Assembly: GCA_963576475.1 (NCBI GenBank)
Contig: OY754973.1
Location: 9,074,052-9,138,051 of the forward strand
Direction of reading: 5' to 3'
Source of the DNA: Molanna angustata
Lineage: Eukaryota > Arthropoda > Insecta > Trichoptera > Molannidae
DNA: 64,000 bases
A program made the position numbers and the translations under genes. The notes beneath the pieces are model-generated. The model did not search any database and was not told the origin of the DNA. It saw nothing but the letters and a program-made list of their open reading frames with translations. This document shows positions 10,738 through 21,229 of the stretch, one piece after another. How positions within the stretch are numbered: position 1 is the first letter of the stretch; every line of letters starts with the position of its first letter.

Positions 10738-11235
10738 AACTTCTTCTTCTTTTAGTGTCATGTCAGGTCCCCCCAACGTTGATTATCACCCGAGGGAAAG
10801 CATCCTTGTCCTGGGCAGCCCGAAACAGCTCTCCAACACTTCTTATGTCCATCCAGTCGCGTATATTGTGTCATGTCAGGTCCCCCCAACGTTGACTATC
10901 ACCCGAGAGAAAGCGTCCTTGTCCTGGGCAGCCCGAAACAGCTCTCCAACACTTCTCATGTCCGTCCAGTCGCGTATATTGTGTCATGTCAGGTCCCCCC
11001 AACGTGAACTATCACCCCAGAGAAAGCGTCCTTGTCCTGGGCAGCCCGAAACAGCTCTCCAACACTTCTTATGCCCGTCCAGTCGCGTATATTGCGGAGT
11101 CAGGAAATTTGTCTCCTTCCAACACCTCTTCGACTCTCTATCTTGCCCATAAGGATCAGGTGGAGCAATTCATACTTTTCTCCTCTAAGCACATGACCAA
11201 CATACCAAAGATAATAAAACAACAGGGCCATTAAT
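10738..11235 (-). pseudogene. LINE-M (RTE-like) 3' end with tandemly triplicated terminus
   Basis: The minus strand encodes a degraded RTE-like C-terminus: YLWYVGHVLRGEKYELLHLI and RRGVGRRQISWLRNIRDWTG near 11220-11070, then VGELFRAAQD..AFSRVIVNV. The last 113 bp occurs three times head to tail (10755-10867, 10868-10980, 10981-11093). A (GAA)n-type tail lies at 10740-10752. In related LINEs this region is the single 3' end of ORF2. The fragment at 56870-57065 is the same family with one copy of the terminus. Confidence 0.8.
10755..11093 (-). repeat. Three tandem 113-bp units
   Basis: Exact period of 113 bp, with starts of 'gtgtcatgtcaggtcccccc' at 10755, 10868 and 10981. Units differ by only a few substitutions (for example 'cgttgattatc' / 'cgttgactatc' / 'cgtgaactatc'), so the triplication is recent relative to the decay of the LINE. 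Confidence 0.92.
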
Positions 11236-11239
11236 ATTA

Positions 11240-11990
11240 GGTACCTTGCTTTAAAAAACAAAACGAAGCTATGTATATGCATGAATTATTTTATGCATTG
11301 ATTATGTACTATTTTTTTAGTGGTATTAGGTAGGCTCTACGTGTTTTATATTGTTACATGCAAAATGGTTTTGCTAAGGTATGTACATCTAATACTGATG
11401 ACTGTGAAGATATTAGAATTTGATACTGATTTTTGATACTGATATGGTATAAATCTGAATCTGATATAATGACTACTTACAAATAATAAGAATCGTATTC
11501 AAATAAGGGTGGTTTTCATTAGCGTCGTAAGTTTTACAAAAGTTTAAAGATTTATTTTCTGCTACAATGTCTTGTGTATATAGTTGAATATGCAAATTGT
11601 ACTCTTGTTTCCTTACCTTCCAGTTCTGAATAAATTTAGGAGTCTGTGACAGAGGGAGTAGGTAGACATTATTTATGAGAACATAAGATAACACGTAAAA
11701 TTCAAAACTCCACAGATAAAGAAATATGTAAAATAAATATTTACAACTGACTGGGAAGAAATGGTGTATTGTCTCTCTCCATTTTGTATTTGCTATAGTT
11801 GTATACAACCACCTTCACGAAATATTAGATTGGTTCGTACTCAAATAACAAATAAAATGATACTGCAGGAATAATTTTGAAAATATTTTTAGAAAACAAA
11901 GCGGAAATTTTACAACACATCTGTTTGATAAATAGTAGTTTATGTTAATGTGTGTAGATAAATACTTTCTGTAAAATTATGCATAAAATT
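11240..11990. other. Unassigned AT-rich DNA
   Basis: No gene or repeat copy is supported. 'ttgatactgatttttgatactgatatgg' near 11420-11450 is a short local repeat of 'ttgatactga'. Confidence 0.4.
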
Positions 11991-11995
11991 ATATT

Positions 11996-12170
11996 TTGGT
12001 CAATCGGCGGAATCAAAACCATCCACATATACCCGCAATATGGATGTAATTGTCTTATGGAGATCTATATTATCTAAAGATGTTATAGAACTCTATAACA
12101 TAATAATATCCATGATATAGGTAAACATGGATGGTTTCGATTCCTTCCGTTCACCAGACTTTCCCCCCAA
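11996..12170. mobile_element. MITE-1 copy, left end truncated
   Basis: Palindromic element. 'ggcggaatcaaaaccatcca' on the left pairs with 'ggatggtttcgattcc' on the right. The internal arms 'ggatgtaattgtcttatgga' and 'ataatatccatgatat' also pair. The right end CCAGACTTTCCCCCC matches 32183-32352 and 55064-55250. The terminal G-run is missing on the left. Confidence 0.75.
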
Positions 12171-12176
12171 ATTCAG

Positions 12177-12265
12177 TAAAGTTTTTGACATTTCTCATAT
12201 ACCTACTAAAATTCAGACGGATAAATTTAGATGAATCAGAATAGGACATATTGGGTTAATAACTG
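12177..12265 (+). repeat. Repeat I copy
   Basis: 'atacctactaaaattcagac' and 'ggataaatttagatgaatca' recur at 44395-44480 with few differences. Identity unknown; it may be part of a larger decayed element. Confidence 0.55.
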
Positions 12266-12269
12266 GTTT

Positions 12270-13060
12270 AGAAGTAATATGTATAAATCAACATCACTGT
12301 AAAACTGAAAAAAAAAAATCTCAACCAGATTTGAAAAGAATTAGTGTAGTGTCATCATCTACGAATGTTTTACTAGTTATTTACATATATAAATAGTTTA
12401 ATCATTTATAATTTCCCCATAAATAATTCAACCAATTTTTCACTTCTTTCAATCTGACTGTCTGTTATGTTAAACTCAATAAAATGTCCAAAAGAGAATA
12501 AAATATACCATAAATGGATGTAAATCGTACAAGCAAATTGTGTTTACTCAAATATCTAAGCTAGTTATGAGACTGTGATTTTCCTACATTTATTTGCCCT
12601 AAGTGATCAAAGTTCTCGAAAACCTGTCCGTCAGAAATGAATAAATTACATCATATTTTAGACCAGAAATATGAAACGTCCTTTGTTTTGTTTATACAGA
12701 ACCTGATTTGGAATTCAAATTGGTCCCCGAACCACCTTTACATAGGCCAGGACCCTGGGGTTAACCAAATAGTTTTTAACCTTCAAAGGTATCTCTATAA
12801 AACCTTCGGCTACCTTTGTGCCCCCTTGATGAATAATTTTATTGGTAAACTAACCATCATTACAATTTTGAAAATTACAGTTCCTATACAAACATGAATA
12901 ATATCGAGTCTGCAGGGATTTGGAAAATAATATAATTCAAGGTTTTTTAAGTACATTTATTCAACTCTTCCTTGCTCACTTTGCAAAAATACTGAAAACT
13001 CTTGCATGTTTCGAATTTTTTTTAAATATACAACTTTAACTAATATAATAATATTTCCTC
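12270..13060. other. Unassigned AT-rich DNA
   Basis: No gene is supported. An open frame at 12637-12897 has no recognisable domain and I do not call it a gene. Confidence 0.4.
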
Positions 13061-13064
13061 TTCC

Positions 13065-13255
13065 TTCTTGGCCTTGTGGTTGTATTCAATCATTCGACGA
13101 ATGTAGGACAGTCATGGATGGTCAATGACATATCAAAGAGCTTCGATGGTTGAAGATCCTGCTGTTTAATTAACAAGAACATCTCTCCGTCATGGGTAAG
13201 TGACCAACCTCTGGATCTTTTGCTCTCCGCGTTTCCCAGAACGACGAGCTAAAAA
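13065..13255 (-). pseudogene. Possible transposon-derived coding remnant
   Basis: The segment is less AT-rich than its flanks. The minus strand reads RAKDPEVGHLPMTER in one frame and SLTIHDCPTFVE in another, separated by a frameshift and a stop. It looks like the end of an old element ORF, with a GAAG-rich tail toward 13065. There is no second copy in the window, so the family is uncertain. Confidence 0.35.
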
Positions 13256-13259
13256 AAAA

Positions 13260-14165
13260 GGATTACTATGAAGAAACAAATAATATTGTATGTTAATATC
13301 CTATACCAATTTACATGGTTTTACAGACAAATCGAAGTTTTTTCAGTGTTATCAAAAGAATTATCTAAAAGCTTGGACGTTGTCGTTTTTGCATTCAATT
13401 TCAATAAACTCAATCGTTTCTCACAATTGTGTCGTTCTCATTTTGTAAAAATTCTTTCACATTTCTTATTCGACACTTTCCTTCTTCTTTTTTCATGTCT
13501 GACCTTTTTATTTTTACCACTTTTATAAGTTAAATCTAAAACAAATGCACTATAAAACACATATATGTAATAATTTAACAGTTTTACTTAAAGTGTTGAA
13601 CGTTTATTCATCCGTCGTTATAATGAACATATATGCATTCAATTAAACTAATGAGCATCTGTGCAATATACCGTTCAGCATTATTGCCTCTAAGAACCAT
13701 TCAATTTTCATACTACTTATAAAGAGGAAGCGTGTAGACCTGAGATTGGAGGTATTAAGAACACCTTAATTGCCTTTGATGCTATAAATCATTATATCTG
13801 CAGTTCTGAACCTGTCTGATGCTATATATTACTAACATCTTCCAGAATTAACATAAGAGCATATTGAAAATGATTCATCGCCATGTAAAATACTTTCGTT
13901 TTTTATACTATCACTTTCCATAACACCAACTTGAAAGAAAACTATGGCAATAAATGTACACCATATAATTATTTTGAAAAAAAATGCGACAAAAGAAAAA
14001 TCAAACAATTTAATGATAAGAAACATATCTATTTCAATCTTTTGAATGTCAAATGGAAATACGAGTTGCGTAAATTGCTAGTTGTTGGCATAACATTTTT
14101 TTATTAACCGGGCCACCTACAAGTACAACAACCTGCTCAATAACATTGATTTCTTTCATACTCAA
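13260..14165. other. Unassigned AT-rich DNA
   Basis: No supportable feature. Short open frames here are AT-rich and without motifs. Confidence 0.4.
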
Positions 14166-14170
14166 TCTCT

Positions 14171-14248
14171 AGTTTCCACCGGGAATCGAACCCGGGACCT
14201 TTGGATCAGCAGTCAGATACCTAACCAACTGAGCCACAAAAGCCGACT
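14171..14248 (-). mobile_element. SINE C tRNA-like head, minus strand
   Basis: The minus strand reads GTCGGCTTTTGTGGCTCAGT, GGTATCTGACTGCTGATCC and CCCGGGTTCGATTCCCGG (box B). The tRNA-related region is present and the 3' body is missing or diverged. Because the family body is absent it could be misread as a tRNA gene, but other copies show it is the SINE head. Confidence 0.75.
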
Positions 14249-14674
14249 TATAACCGTATGTGAAGTACACTGTGTCATCTCTCGAAGGTAACTGTCTGAA
14301 CTGCTTGTAGGTAGTTTTCATTTCTTAAAACATTTTCTCGGCTAGGCGGGTAGGCATACATTATCTATGCTCAGAATAAAAATAAAGAGAGGAGTATAAG
14401 TGTATATCCCTAACACATACTAGAACAAGGTTCATAGTTTTTGATCGAGTTTTATCACAATTAGTTAAAAAATCTTCGTAATATAAATATTATATTTACA
14501 TATTGGCCCTTGTCCAACATTAATTCGTCAACATACTATTATTTTGAGGTAACTTATTTAACGTATAAACGTTTGTATTAATTATATTTTATTTACCGAC
14601 ATGTGAAATTCAATAATCTTTTTTTATCAAATAATTCTTACACAAGATTTTTTCTGTTATTTTCAATATCAGCG

Positions 14675-14945
14675 ATAGAACTTAGACTTGAAGCTCCGTA
14701 AGAGACTTACAAAAACATATTTGTGGAGCATACTGATGTATGGCTGTGAGACATGGTGTCATACCGAAAGAGACAGAAATAGACTAAAGTCTTTCGAGAT
14801 GTGGAGTTACAGAAGAATACTGGGAATTTCCTGGAGGGACCATATCACGAATGCCGAGGTTCTCAACAGAGTTGAAGAAGGCAGGAACCTACTCAAAACC
14901 ATCTCCGAGAGACGTGCTCGCTGGATTGGTCTGGATTGATTTAGA
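14675..14945 (+). pseudogene. RTE-like LINE ORF fragment (post-RT region)
   Basis: The plus strand reads LRKRLTKTYLWSILMYGCET, then FEMWSYRRILGISWRDHITN, EVLNRVEEGRNLL and RRARWIGL. This is the conserved region between the RT thumb and C-terminus of RTE-like LINE proteins. The YG.ET and FEMW..RR...ISW spacing is diagnostic for the group. It is truncated on both sides, with no tail visible. Confidence 0.82.
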
Positions 14946-15324
14946 TAAAAAGTGAAATAACGGACATACAGTTGATGAATAATTTGAAATACAAGAAAAC
15001 AATAGAAACATGGATTAGAATCAAGGGCATTATATACTGCGGAAACATGATCAAGCTACAATACTTTATATTTTTATTTTAAAATAGGTATATTTTATAA
15101 CAAGTTTTGGTTAAATACAAGTTTAATATTTTTTCTGTCAGATATAACGCAAAAAAAAATTCTGCCACCTCGGTACAGGCTCAGCCTAGAGAGGTGGTGT
15201 ATACCAAAAAATACTATTTTTGTATTGTACTTTTATTAATTGTACTTTTTTTTAAATATTTTTATTGTTTGTATATTGTTATATTTTGTTTGGTTTCAAT
15301 AATAAAAAAAATAAAAAAATCTTG

Positions 15325-15530
15325 CCCCACGAGGGTCTCCTACATGACCTAATGGAGGGAATGGTTGAGGGGACAAACCACAGGGTTTGTCAGTTTCTGG
15401 CCCAGGTGTGCGAGGACATGAACTGCGCCACATATGTTGAGCTGAAGAGGGCTGCAGAAGATAGAAAGAAGTGGAAAGCGAGATGTAGACTTCTTCTGCA
15501 AACCAATTTGCAGGATTGAGACTTGATGAT
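15325..15530 (+). pseudogene. Probable LINE ORF C-terminal end
   Basis: A GC-richer open segment reads LPHEGLLHDLMEGMVEGT, then FLAQVCEDMNCATYVELKRA, AAEDRKKWKARC and a stop, followed by 'ttgagacttgatgatgaatg'. The '(V/T)YxELKRxAEDRxKW' type of ending fits RTE-like LINE C-termini. The upstream coding part is missing. Repeat E follows directly. The identity is inferred from this resemblance only. Confidence 0.5.
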
Positions 15531-15534
15531 GAAT

Positions 15535-15790
15535 GTGGGTTAACCAGCGACAGATATACGGATATGTATCACCTTATAAACTATGAATTATTTGCTGAAC
15601 TATGTGAGATGTTATTTTGCCTCTTGAATTTTTGATAACCCGACTCTTACACACGGAAACAATGGTAATAGTAAGGAGTGGAAGCAACTATTCTAAGCCG
15701 GTGCGTCACAGCTAATAATTGTACTCTAATACAGAAAATACTAAATTAATACTTTGACGATTTAAGCCGGTGCCTCATAGCGTAATTTTT
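15535..15790 (+). repeat. Repeat E copy
   Basis: It shares 'ggttaaccagcgacag', 'gctgaactatgtgagatgtt', 'gataacccgactcttaca', 'ctattctaagccggtgcgtc' and 'gtactctaatacagaaaata' with the other copies, with internal deletions relative to 37660-37960. Confidence 0.7.
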
Positions 15791-15814
15791 TTTAAATTTA
15801 TTTATTTATCTACT

Positions 15815-16075
15815 TATACATATAATTTGTATACTGGAGGTTTTATTGCCAAATGGCAATTTCCACCAACCAATCAACCAGAGTTGATTATAATATACAA
15901 TACAATTTGTACTATGGCAATAAGGTTATGACATGATAAATATAAAAAAATATATAATAAAGATATCAGAAAATTAGCAAAAAAAAGACAAAAATATTGA
16001 ATATAATAACGATTCATAGTATTGATAGGATAACAAATGATAAGGAGGGAAGAAGGGGAGGAAGAAGAAATCGGG
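15815..16075 (-). mobile_element. LINE-K 3' UTR fragment
   Basis: The minus strand carries the hairpin TTGCCATTTGGCAA (plus 15846-15859) next to GGTTGGTGGAAATTGCC. The upstream UTR block is shared with 54940-55060 and 58660-58975 ('gttcatagtattgatagg' type). Its end 'gaagaagaaatcgggtatta' is the empty-site counterpart of the MITE-1 insertion at 55064-55250. Confidence 0.7.
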
Positions 16076-16079
16076 TATT

Positions 16080-17035
16080 ATCAGATAGATATTTTTCATC
16101 AGCAATGGCGCTACAGCCCAGTGTGGGCCTTGGCCTCTTCAAGAAACTGCTTCCATCACGCCCTGTCGTCAGCAAGTCTCCTCCAATTTGTCTGTCCGAT
16201 CGCTCTTATATCGCCCCCGATGTCATCCAGCCATCTCATCCTAGGTCTCCCTCTGCTTCTTCTCCCATCAGGACAGGTGTCCAATACTTTCTTTGGGACC
16301 CGGCTATCCTCCGTTCTACAAACGTGTCCGAGCCAACGTAGACGTTGTATTTTGATGTATTGGACAACGTTTGGTTCGCCATACATTATTAAATTTATAG
16401 CTCGTGGGTAAACCGGATCCTCCAAGATCCTTCTTCACAGGTAGGGCCAAATATTTTGCGAAATATTTTCCTTTCGAACATCAAAAATGTATTTTCATCC
16501 TTCTTGGTCAATGTCCACTATTCTGATGCATATGTCATGACCGGTCTAAGAAGAGTTTTGTAAATGAGGGTTTTTGTTTTACGAGAGATGAGTCATGACC
16601 TTAGGTGCTTTAGCAGTCTATAATAGCATCTATTTGCCGCGGCAAGTCTTGCCTTTATTTTCGCGCTGGTGTTGTCCGCGGTAACAAGATATCCCAGGTA
16701 TGTGAATGATTCAACGGCTTCTAGCTGATGGGTTCCCACTGATATTGGTTCGTTTCTTATGGTTATACTGTTCAATGATGCTTTTCTTGTTGCCACGTAT
16801 TTTGTCTTTGAAGCGTTAATCTTTAAACCCATGTTATTGGCTGCAGACTCAAGTCTCAAGAAGTTATCCTTCATGCAAGGCAACGTTCTAGCCGTTATGT
16901 CGATGTCGTCTGCATATGCAAGTATTTAACTCGACTTTCTGAAAATTGTTCGTGTTGTCTCTATGCCTGGGTCTCTAACAGCATTTTTGGAGCATCTATA
17001 TGTTGTGAACTGTTCCGAGGTGCTACTCCGTAATT
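16080..17035 (-). pseudogene. Decayed RTE-like LINE with reverse transcriptase motif C
   Basis: Minus strand, from 17030 down: NAVRDPGIETTRTIF, then LAYADDIDITARTL (RT catalytic motif C, ~16885-16925), NMGLKINASKTKYVA, VESFTYLGYLVT, and far downstream LRWLGHVCRTED with RGRPRMRWLDDIGGD. This is the expected order of the palm, thumb and C-terminal arms of an RTE-like LINE. Frameshifts and stops separate the blocks, and motifs A and B are missing. The 3' end near 16080-16110 (complement of 'gcgctacagcccagtgtggg') is the usual terminus. It is nonfunctional. Confidence 0.85.
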
Positions 17036-17039
17036 TTAC

Positions 17040-17105
17040 ACTGCAGTAGGTATTACTTTAGTCTTTTTTGAATATGTTTAATGAGATAACCGACGTAATA
17101 TCAGG
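17040..17105 (-). pseudogene. LINE-K ORF C-terminal scrap
   Basis: The minus strand reads SPDITSVISLNIFKKD, matching the conserved LINE-K end (ARLWNSL-PDI-S--SL--FKK) at 39800-39945. Only about 60 bp is recognisable, directly upstream of the RTE-like fragment. Confidence 0.55.
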
Positions 17106-17905
17106 ACTTATATTTATGTATTATTGACGGAAATATACTTATGTGTACCTATGTAATGATTCGTTATATTAGTGAAAGCATATTATAGATTTCCGATATA
17201 TGTATCGTTCTATACCTACCTATAAAGTACCTATGTATGTATGTTTTGTATAGATTATAACGATCGATTTATTCGATTGACGACGCCTTTAGTCTTCTTA
17301 GATATCAGGCGCCTATAAAGATGTAGGCGTGCAGCAACCTGACACATTAAAGGTGGAACATGACTGGGAACGTTAACCTATCACAACTCACCGCTGAATA
17401 ACTAATTGTTAATAATAAATAATTATATAAACTTTTCATTTTACTAATAGTGAGCGCGTTTAGTTTCTTTTTTTTCATCCGATATAACGGCCCTTGCCAT
17501 ACGAGACCATCGTTGTATTGGCTCTTTCGAAATGAAATTTATTTATTTATTTATTTAAAAGGACAACATACAGCATATAATAAATTATAAAACATAAAGA
17601 TAATTTGATTAAGAATAAATCCAATTACAGGTTGTCGCTGAAGTTATTGTAGTATATTAAGATATATTAGGAATGGTTACATATTATGGTGAGATATTGT
17701 GTGAATGATGTGTGAAATTGCATATATAAATGTGTCAGTATAATTAAGTGTTAAATTTGATTATGACGATGAAATTTTAAGTTTGATATATTTTTTAAAT
17801 GTGGGGGCGCTAAGTAAGAATATGTCAATCTCTTGGAAATGCCTATTGATAATCAGATGAAAGATAAAATGGATAAATTGGTGGTTTAGTGTCTTGAGAC
17901 ATTTT
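17106..17905. other. Unassigned DNA
   Basis: No gene. A patch at 17280-17400 ('gacgacgcctttagtcttct', 'caggcgcctataaagatgta') is less AT-rich but has no recognisable identity. (TTTA)n occurs at 17539-17557. Confidence 0.4.
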
Positions 17906-17919
17906 CCCGAGAAGGGGGG

Positions 17920-18030
17920 CGATTCGCACATACCAACCAAGCAAAAAAATACAAATTTGCGCTCTGCACACCCGGAAGTCCATGGTTCAAGCTTTTTTTC
18001 GATAATTATGCTACTCGACTCGTTCAAGTG
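17920..18030 (+). repeat. Repeat F copy
   Basis: 'acaaatttgcgctctgcaca' followed by a GGTTCAAGC block and 'cgataattat' recurs at 43215-43335 ('acaaatttgcgctctgctca', 'tggttcaagttg'). The GGTTCAAGC block could be a decayed box B of a fourth tRNA-derived SINE. That reading is tentative. Confidence 0.45.
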
Positions 18031-18099
18031 GACTGTATATTTTTGAGGATGAATTTGGTCGGGTTGGGACAGAACAAGAGAAACAATCATGGATTGATG

Positions 18100-18735
18100 T
18101 TGTTATCCGTTTTCCTGGCTAGAACACTGCACAATTTTGTACCACACTTATATAGGCACACGTATTTTTTTCAATATGATCCGTAGCACGTATGATACTT
18201 CGCGAAAAATGTTACTGATCGAAAAAAATATATATTTCAATGAGCTCTAACTCTCTTTCTACCCGCAGAGGACGTGTCAGTAGGACACGACCTGCCTTAT
18301 CCAACTTGCACGAGCTCCGCACCGTGTTATGTATTTAATGTTACTGAAAAAGTAGGCTCTCCGGCTAGCGTTGTCTCAACGCGGTGACAATAATCCAAGT
18401 ATGGATTATGGGTAGGTTGGAAATTTGAAATACCCGAACAATTGTCATGTGATGAAATCATTAAAATCGGCAACGTGGTAAAAAATTATTATCGCTGAAT
18501 ATATCTTTATAAAAAATCATGTCGAATAAAATAAAACGCCTGTTTTTTGAAAAGAAATAAAATTAAATATAACATATTATAATCAGGTTCGATTTTTACC
18601 AATCAAAATTATCATTGTTAAATTAAGTTCCTTTAACGAGCTACTCTTTATAGACCATCATATTTTTGAGAAGTAAAATAAAGAAGGAGTTTAAAAAATA
18701 TAATATGCTTTGTATATTTATTGAATAAAAATAAA
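18100..18735. other. Unassigned DNA
   Basis: A GC-richer stretch at 18255-18420 ('cgcagaggacgtgtcagtag', 'cgagctccgcaccgtg') has no open frame and no window paralogue. Confidence 0.35.
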
Positions 18736-18738
18736 TAA

Positions 18739-19030
18739 ATAAGTAAATAAAAATAAGACTACATAAAATACACATGTACCTCCCATAACCAAGAAGAAAA
18801 TCACAAATATTTACAATATAATAATTATTTTTTACAAATGAATTGTTCGTGTAGGTTACAATTATATCATATTTGTGAATTGTATTGTATATTTTATTTT
18901 ATTTATACTCTTTGACAAAATATCAATGAATATATTGGATATTGCAGGGTATATTGCCGTTAGGCAATTCCTTTCAAGCAACTAGATTACGAATCAAGAC
19001 AAGAAAATAATAATATAAATAAGTAAATAA
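18739..19030. repeat. Local duplication, unit 1
   Basis: The sequence from 'actacataaaatacacatgt' through 'gttcgtgtaggttacaatta' to 'aactagattacgaatcaaga' is repeated at 19155-19560. It includes a LINE-K-type hairpin TTGCCGTTAGGCAA at 18954-18967 (minus-strand 3' end). It is a direct segmental duplication ~420 bp apart. Confidence 0.8.
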
Positions 19031-19059
19031 AAATAAGACTACATAAATACTTCATTAGT

Positions 19060-19155
19060 ACTGTACCAATTTAACTAAGAGACTTCACGTTGCTCGGGTT
19101 GGTTGGAATAAATTGCCTTATGGCAATAAACCTGCCTTTGTACACATGTACATAA
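19060..19155 (+). mobile_element. LINE-K-type 3' end, plus strand
   Basis: 'cacgttgctcgggttggttg' is followed by the hairpin TTGCCTTATGGCAA (19113-19126) and 'taaacctgcctttgtacaca'. The order matches the other LINE 3' ends, and a related, covarying copy lies at 32640-32700. Confidence 0.65.
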
Positions 19156-19560
19156 ATTATATAAATAAAATACACATGTACCTCCCATAACCAAGAAGAA
19201 ATTCACAAATATTTACAATATAATAATTATTATTTACAAATGAACTGTCTATTTAATTTTTTTATTAATTGTTTTTTCTTTTTTTTTTTTTTAACATGTC
19301 TACGTAGGGGACGCCAGCTATTAGGATTTGGGTCCATTTTACTCTTCCGAAGAAGCGCACTACGTAGCGTTGGGAGGGGTTGTTCGTGTAGGTTACAATT
19401 TTATCATATTTGTGAATTGTATTTTATATTTTATTTTATTTATACTCTTTGACATAATATCAATGATTATATTGGATATTGCAGGGTATATTGCCGTTAG
19501 GCAATTCCTTTCAAGCAACTAGATTACGAATCAAGACAACAAAATAATAATATATGTATA
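19155..19560. repeat. Local duplication, unit 2, with a ~145-bp insertion
   Basis: Colinear with 18739-19030, but split between 'acaaatgaactg' and 'ttgttcgtgtagg' by about 145 bp (19245-19380). The insert holds a T-run and the GC-richer 'acgtaggggacgccagctat...gcactacgtagcgttggg'. The uninterrupted first unit shows the ancestral junction. Confidence 0.8.
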
Positions 19561-20270
19561 ACAGTTAAAATATAGTATCACACACTCATCAAAACACAGC
19601 CACATTTTGGATAAAAATGGAGTTTTTACTCACAAAACTAGACTGAAAACTGTGTCTCCTCGGGAATCTTTCCTGAAACAGGAGTCTTATATCATACGAA
19701 CTAATTCATAAAGGTCAACGTAATGCAGATATTTAATATGAAAAAAAAACTTCACCTTCCACCTTCTTACAACCCGGGCCTTTTTAAAACTCGAATTCAT
19801 ATTTTCCTGAGCAGATTGCAAACCTCCCCCCACACTACGTATAACTGATGTACTCTACGTAGTTATGTTAAAAAAATACAACCATGAAATGGAGGTCAGT
19901 CGTCAAACAATATAAATTGTATGGCTATCCGTCCCATTTCTCGCACGATCGGTTCGCGTGTTTGCCAATGAACGTTTGGCAAACATCCAAGCCTATTTGA
20001 TTTCTCGCCAACGGACCCGCGCACCTTCGCTTTACTATTCAACGTGCATCTTGTTTGTAGATATACTATACTAATAATAATAATAATACACATATGTATA
20101 TACGAGATATACATATATTCATATTATAAACACGACTACTTAAGTCTTGATACTTTATGACATCTTAAATACACCGCCTTAACTACGTATATGACGTTTG
20201 CTTGCTTAATGAACCATACGTTCGTTTATGCTGCATATTGCGTTTGTTACATCAACACCACACACATTAC
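19561..20270. other. Unassigned DNA
   Basis: No gene is supported. Around 19905-20055 a GC-richer segment ('gtcccatttctcgcacgatc', 'tttgccaatgaacgtttggc') stands out, without a recognisable product. Confidence 0.35.
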
Positions 20271-20274
20271 ATCT

Positions 20275-20385
20275 TTCACGTACAGATAAAAAATCTGTGA
20301 ACACCGGCTTGGAATAGTGCTTCCACTTTTTTTCTATTATCATAGTTTTCGGGTGTCCTGCAATAGCCGGATCATCCAAGTGTCG
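20275..20385 (-). repeat. Repeat E partial, minus strand
   Basis: 'accggcttggaatagtgctt' and 'gggtgtcctgcaatagccgg' are the complement of the 3' half of repeat E. Confidence 0.6.
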
Positions 20386-20769
20386 ATTTGTTCAAGAAAA
20401 CTTTGTTCTCTTAACATATCGACAAAGTTTCAAGCCAGTATACGCGAGATTTGTATGTACGGTCTACATTTTTCACGGCTTTTTCAACTTTGAAGTAAAA
20501 AAACTCCAACTTATTTTTTTATGATAAATTTATGCGTTTAACTGCCTGTATTTCCAAAGTTTTTAAAAATATCGAAAATAGCCGAAAAATTCCAACTAGA
20601 TCATTTAATTTTCTATAAAAAATATTAACATTGTAGAAATACATCTTAATTTTTTTTTAAATTTTTTATAAAAATTGAATTTAGTGACGACATCTCTTCA
20701 TACAGTTTGTATGGCAGTCGCCTATACACAATAGCTAAGAAGACTTAATAGTTTGATACTTCAACTCCA

Positions 20770-20870
20770 AACATACATACATACCATCATGCTGTTTTCA
20801 TATTCTGGGTAGGAAAAAGAACTGGCCTCCATACTATCCTATCTTGACATACATACCTACATGTGTTGTA
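20770..20870 (-). pseudogene. LINE-D terminus, heavily decayed
   Basis: A (CATA)n tail 'acatacatacataccatcat' is followed by 'gggtaggaaaaagaactggc' and 'tatcctatcttgacatacat', which follow the LINE-D end order ('ggggtaggcagagagaacc...tctatcttgacacg'). Confidence 0.5.
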
Positions 20871-20874
20871 TAGA

Positions 20875-20995
20875 AAACAAAATATCTTAAAATATTAAAT
20901 AATTTGTTTATATGGGTTTATAGATTGGTACTTATTCTTCAACTATACATACTATCGCTATCGACAGTTGGATCTCATGTGTTACATGCTACTAG
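20875..20995. repeat. Repeat J copy
   Basis: 'tatcttaaaatattaaataa' and 'gctatcgacagttggatctc' through 'atgtgttacatg' recur at 30192-30315. No class assigned. Confidence 0.6.
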
Positions 20996-21057
20996 TTGAT
21001 AATATATCAGCCGTATATTCTCACGAAGTTTAGCGATAAGGTGTACTTATTACCCAT

Positions 21058-21227
21058 TCTGGGGGCCTAGACAACGTGTCATTTAAGCTAAGCGTTATAT
21101 CGCTAAGCGATAGTAAATGTATGAAATTGGTCGCTATGACAACACGTGACAGCCACAAATTTCATACATTTCTATCGCTTAGCGATATAACGCTTAGCTT
21201 TAATGGCATGTTGTCTAGGGGGGCTGA
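21058..21227. mobile_element. MITE-2 palindrome
   Basis: The two ends carry CCTAGACAAC and GTTGTCTAGG. Arms 'gctaagcgttatatcgctaa' (left) and 'ttagcgatataacgctta' (right) are complementary, flanking a ~35-bp centre with 'cacgtgacag'. The copy at 33079-33242 is nearly identical throughout. No coding capacity; CTG follows the right end in all three related copies. Confidence 0.9.
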
Positions 21228-21229
21228 AT

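Noticed and set aside
14171..14248. Possible genuine tRNA gene on the minus strand
   Set aside because: The sequence matches the heads of SINE C copies at 7876-8030 and 49590-49812, and the flanks do not form a proper acceptor stem.
15107..15352. 81-residue hydrophobic plus-strand frame
   Set aside because: Phe/Tyr/Ile-rich content comes from T-rich low-complexity DNA.
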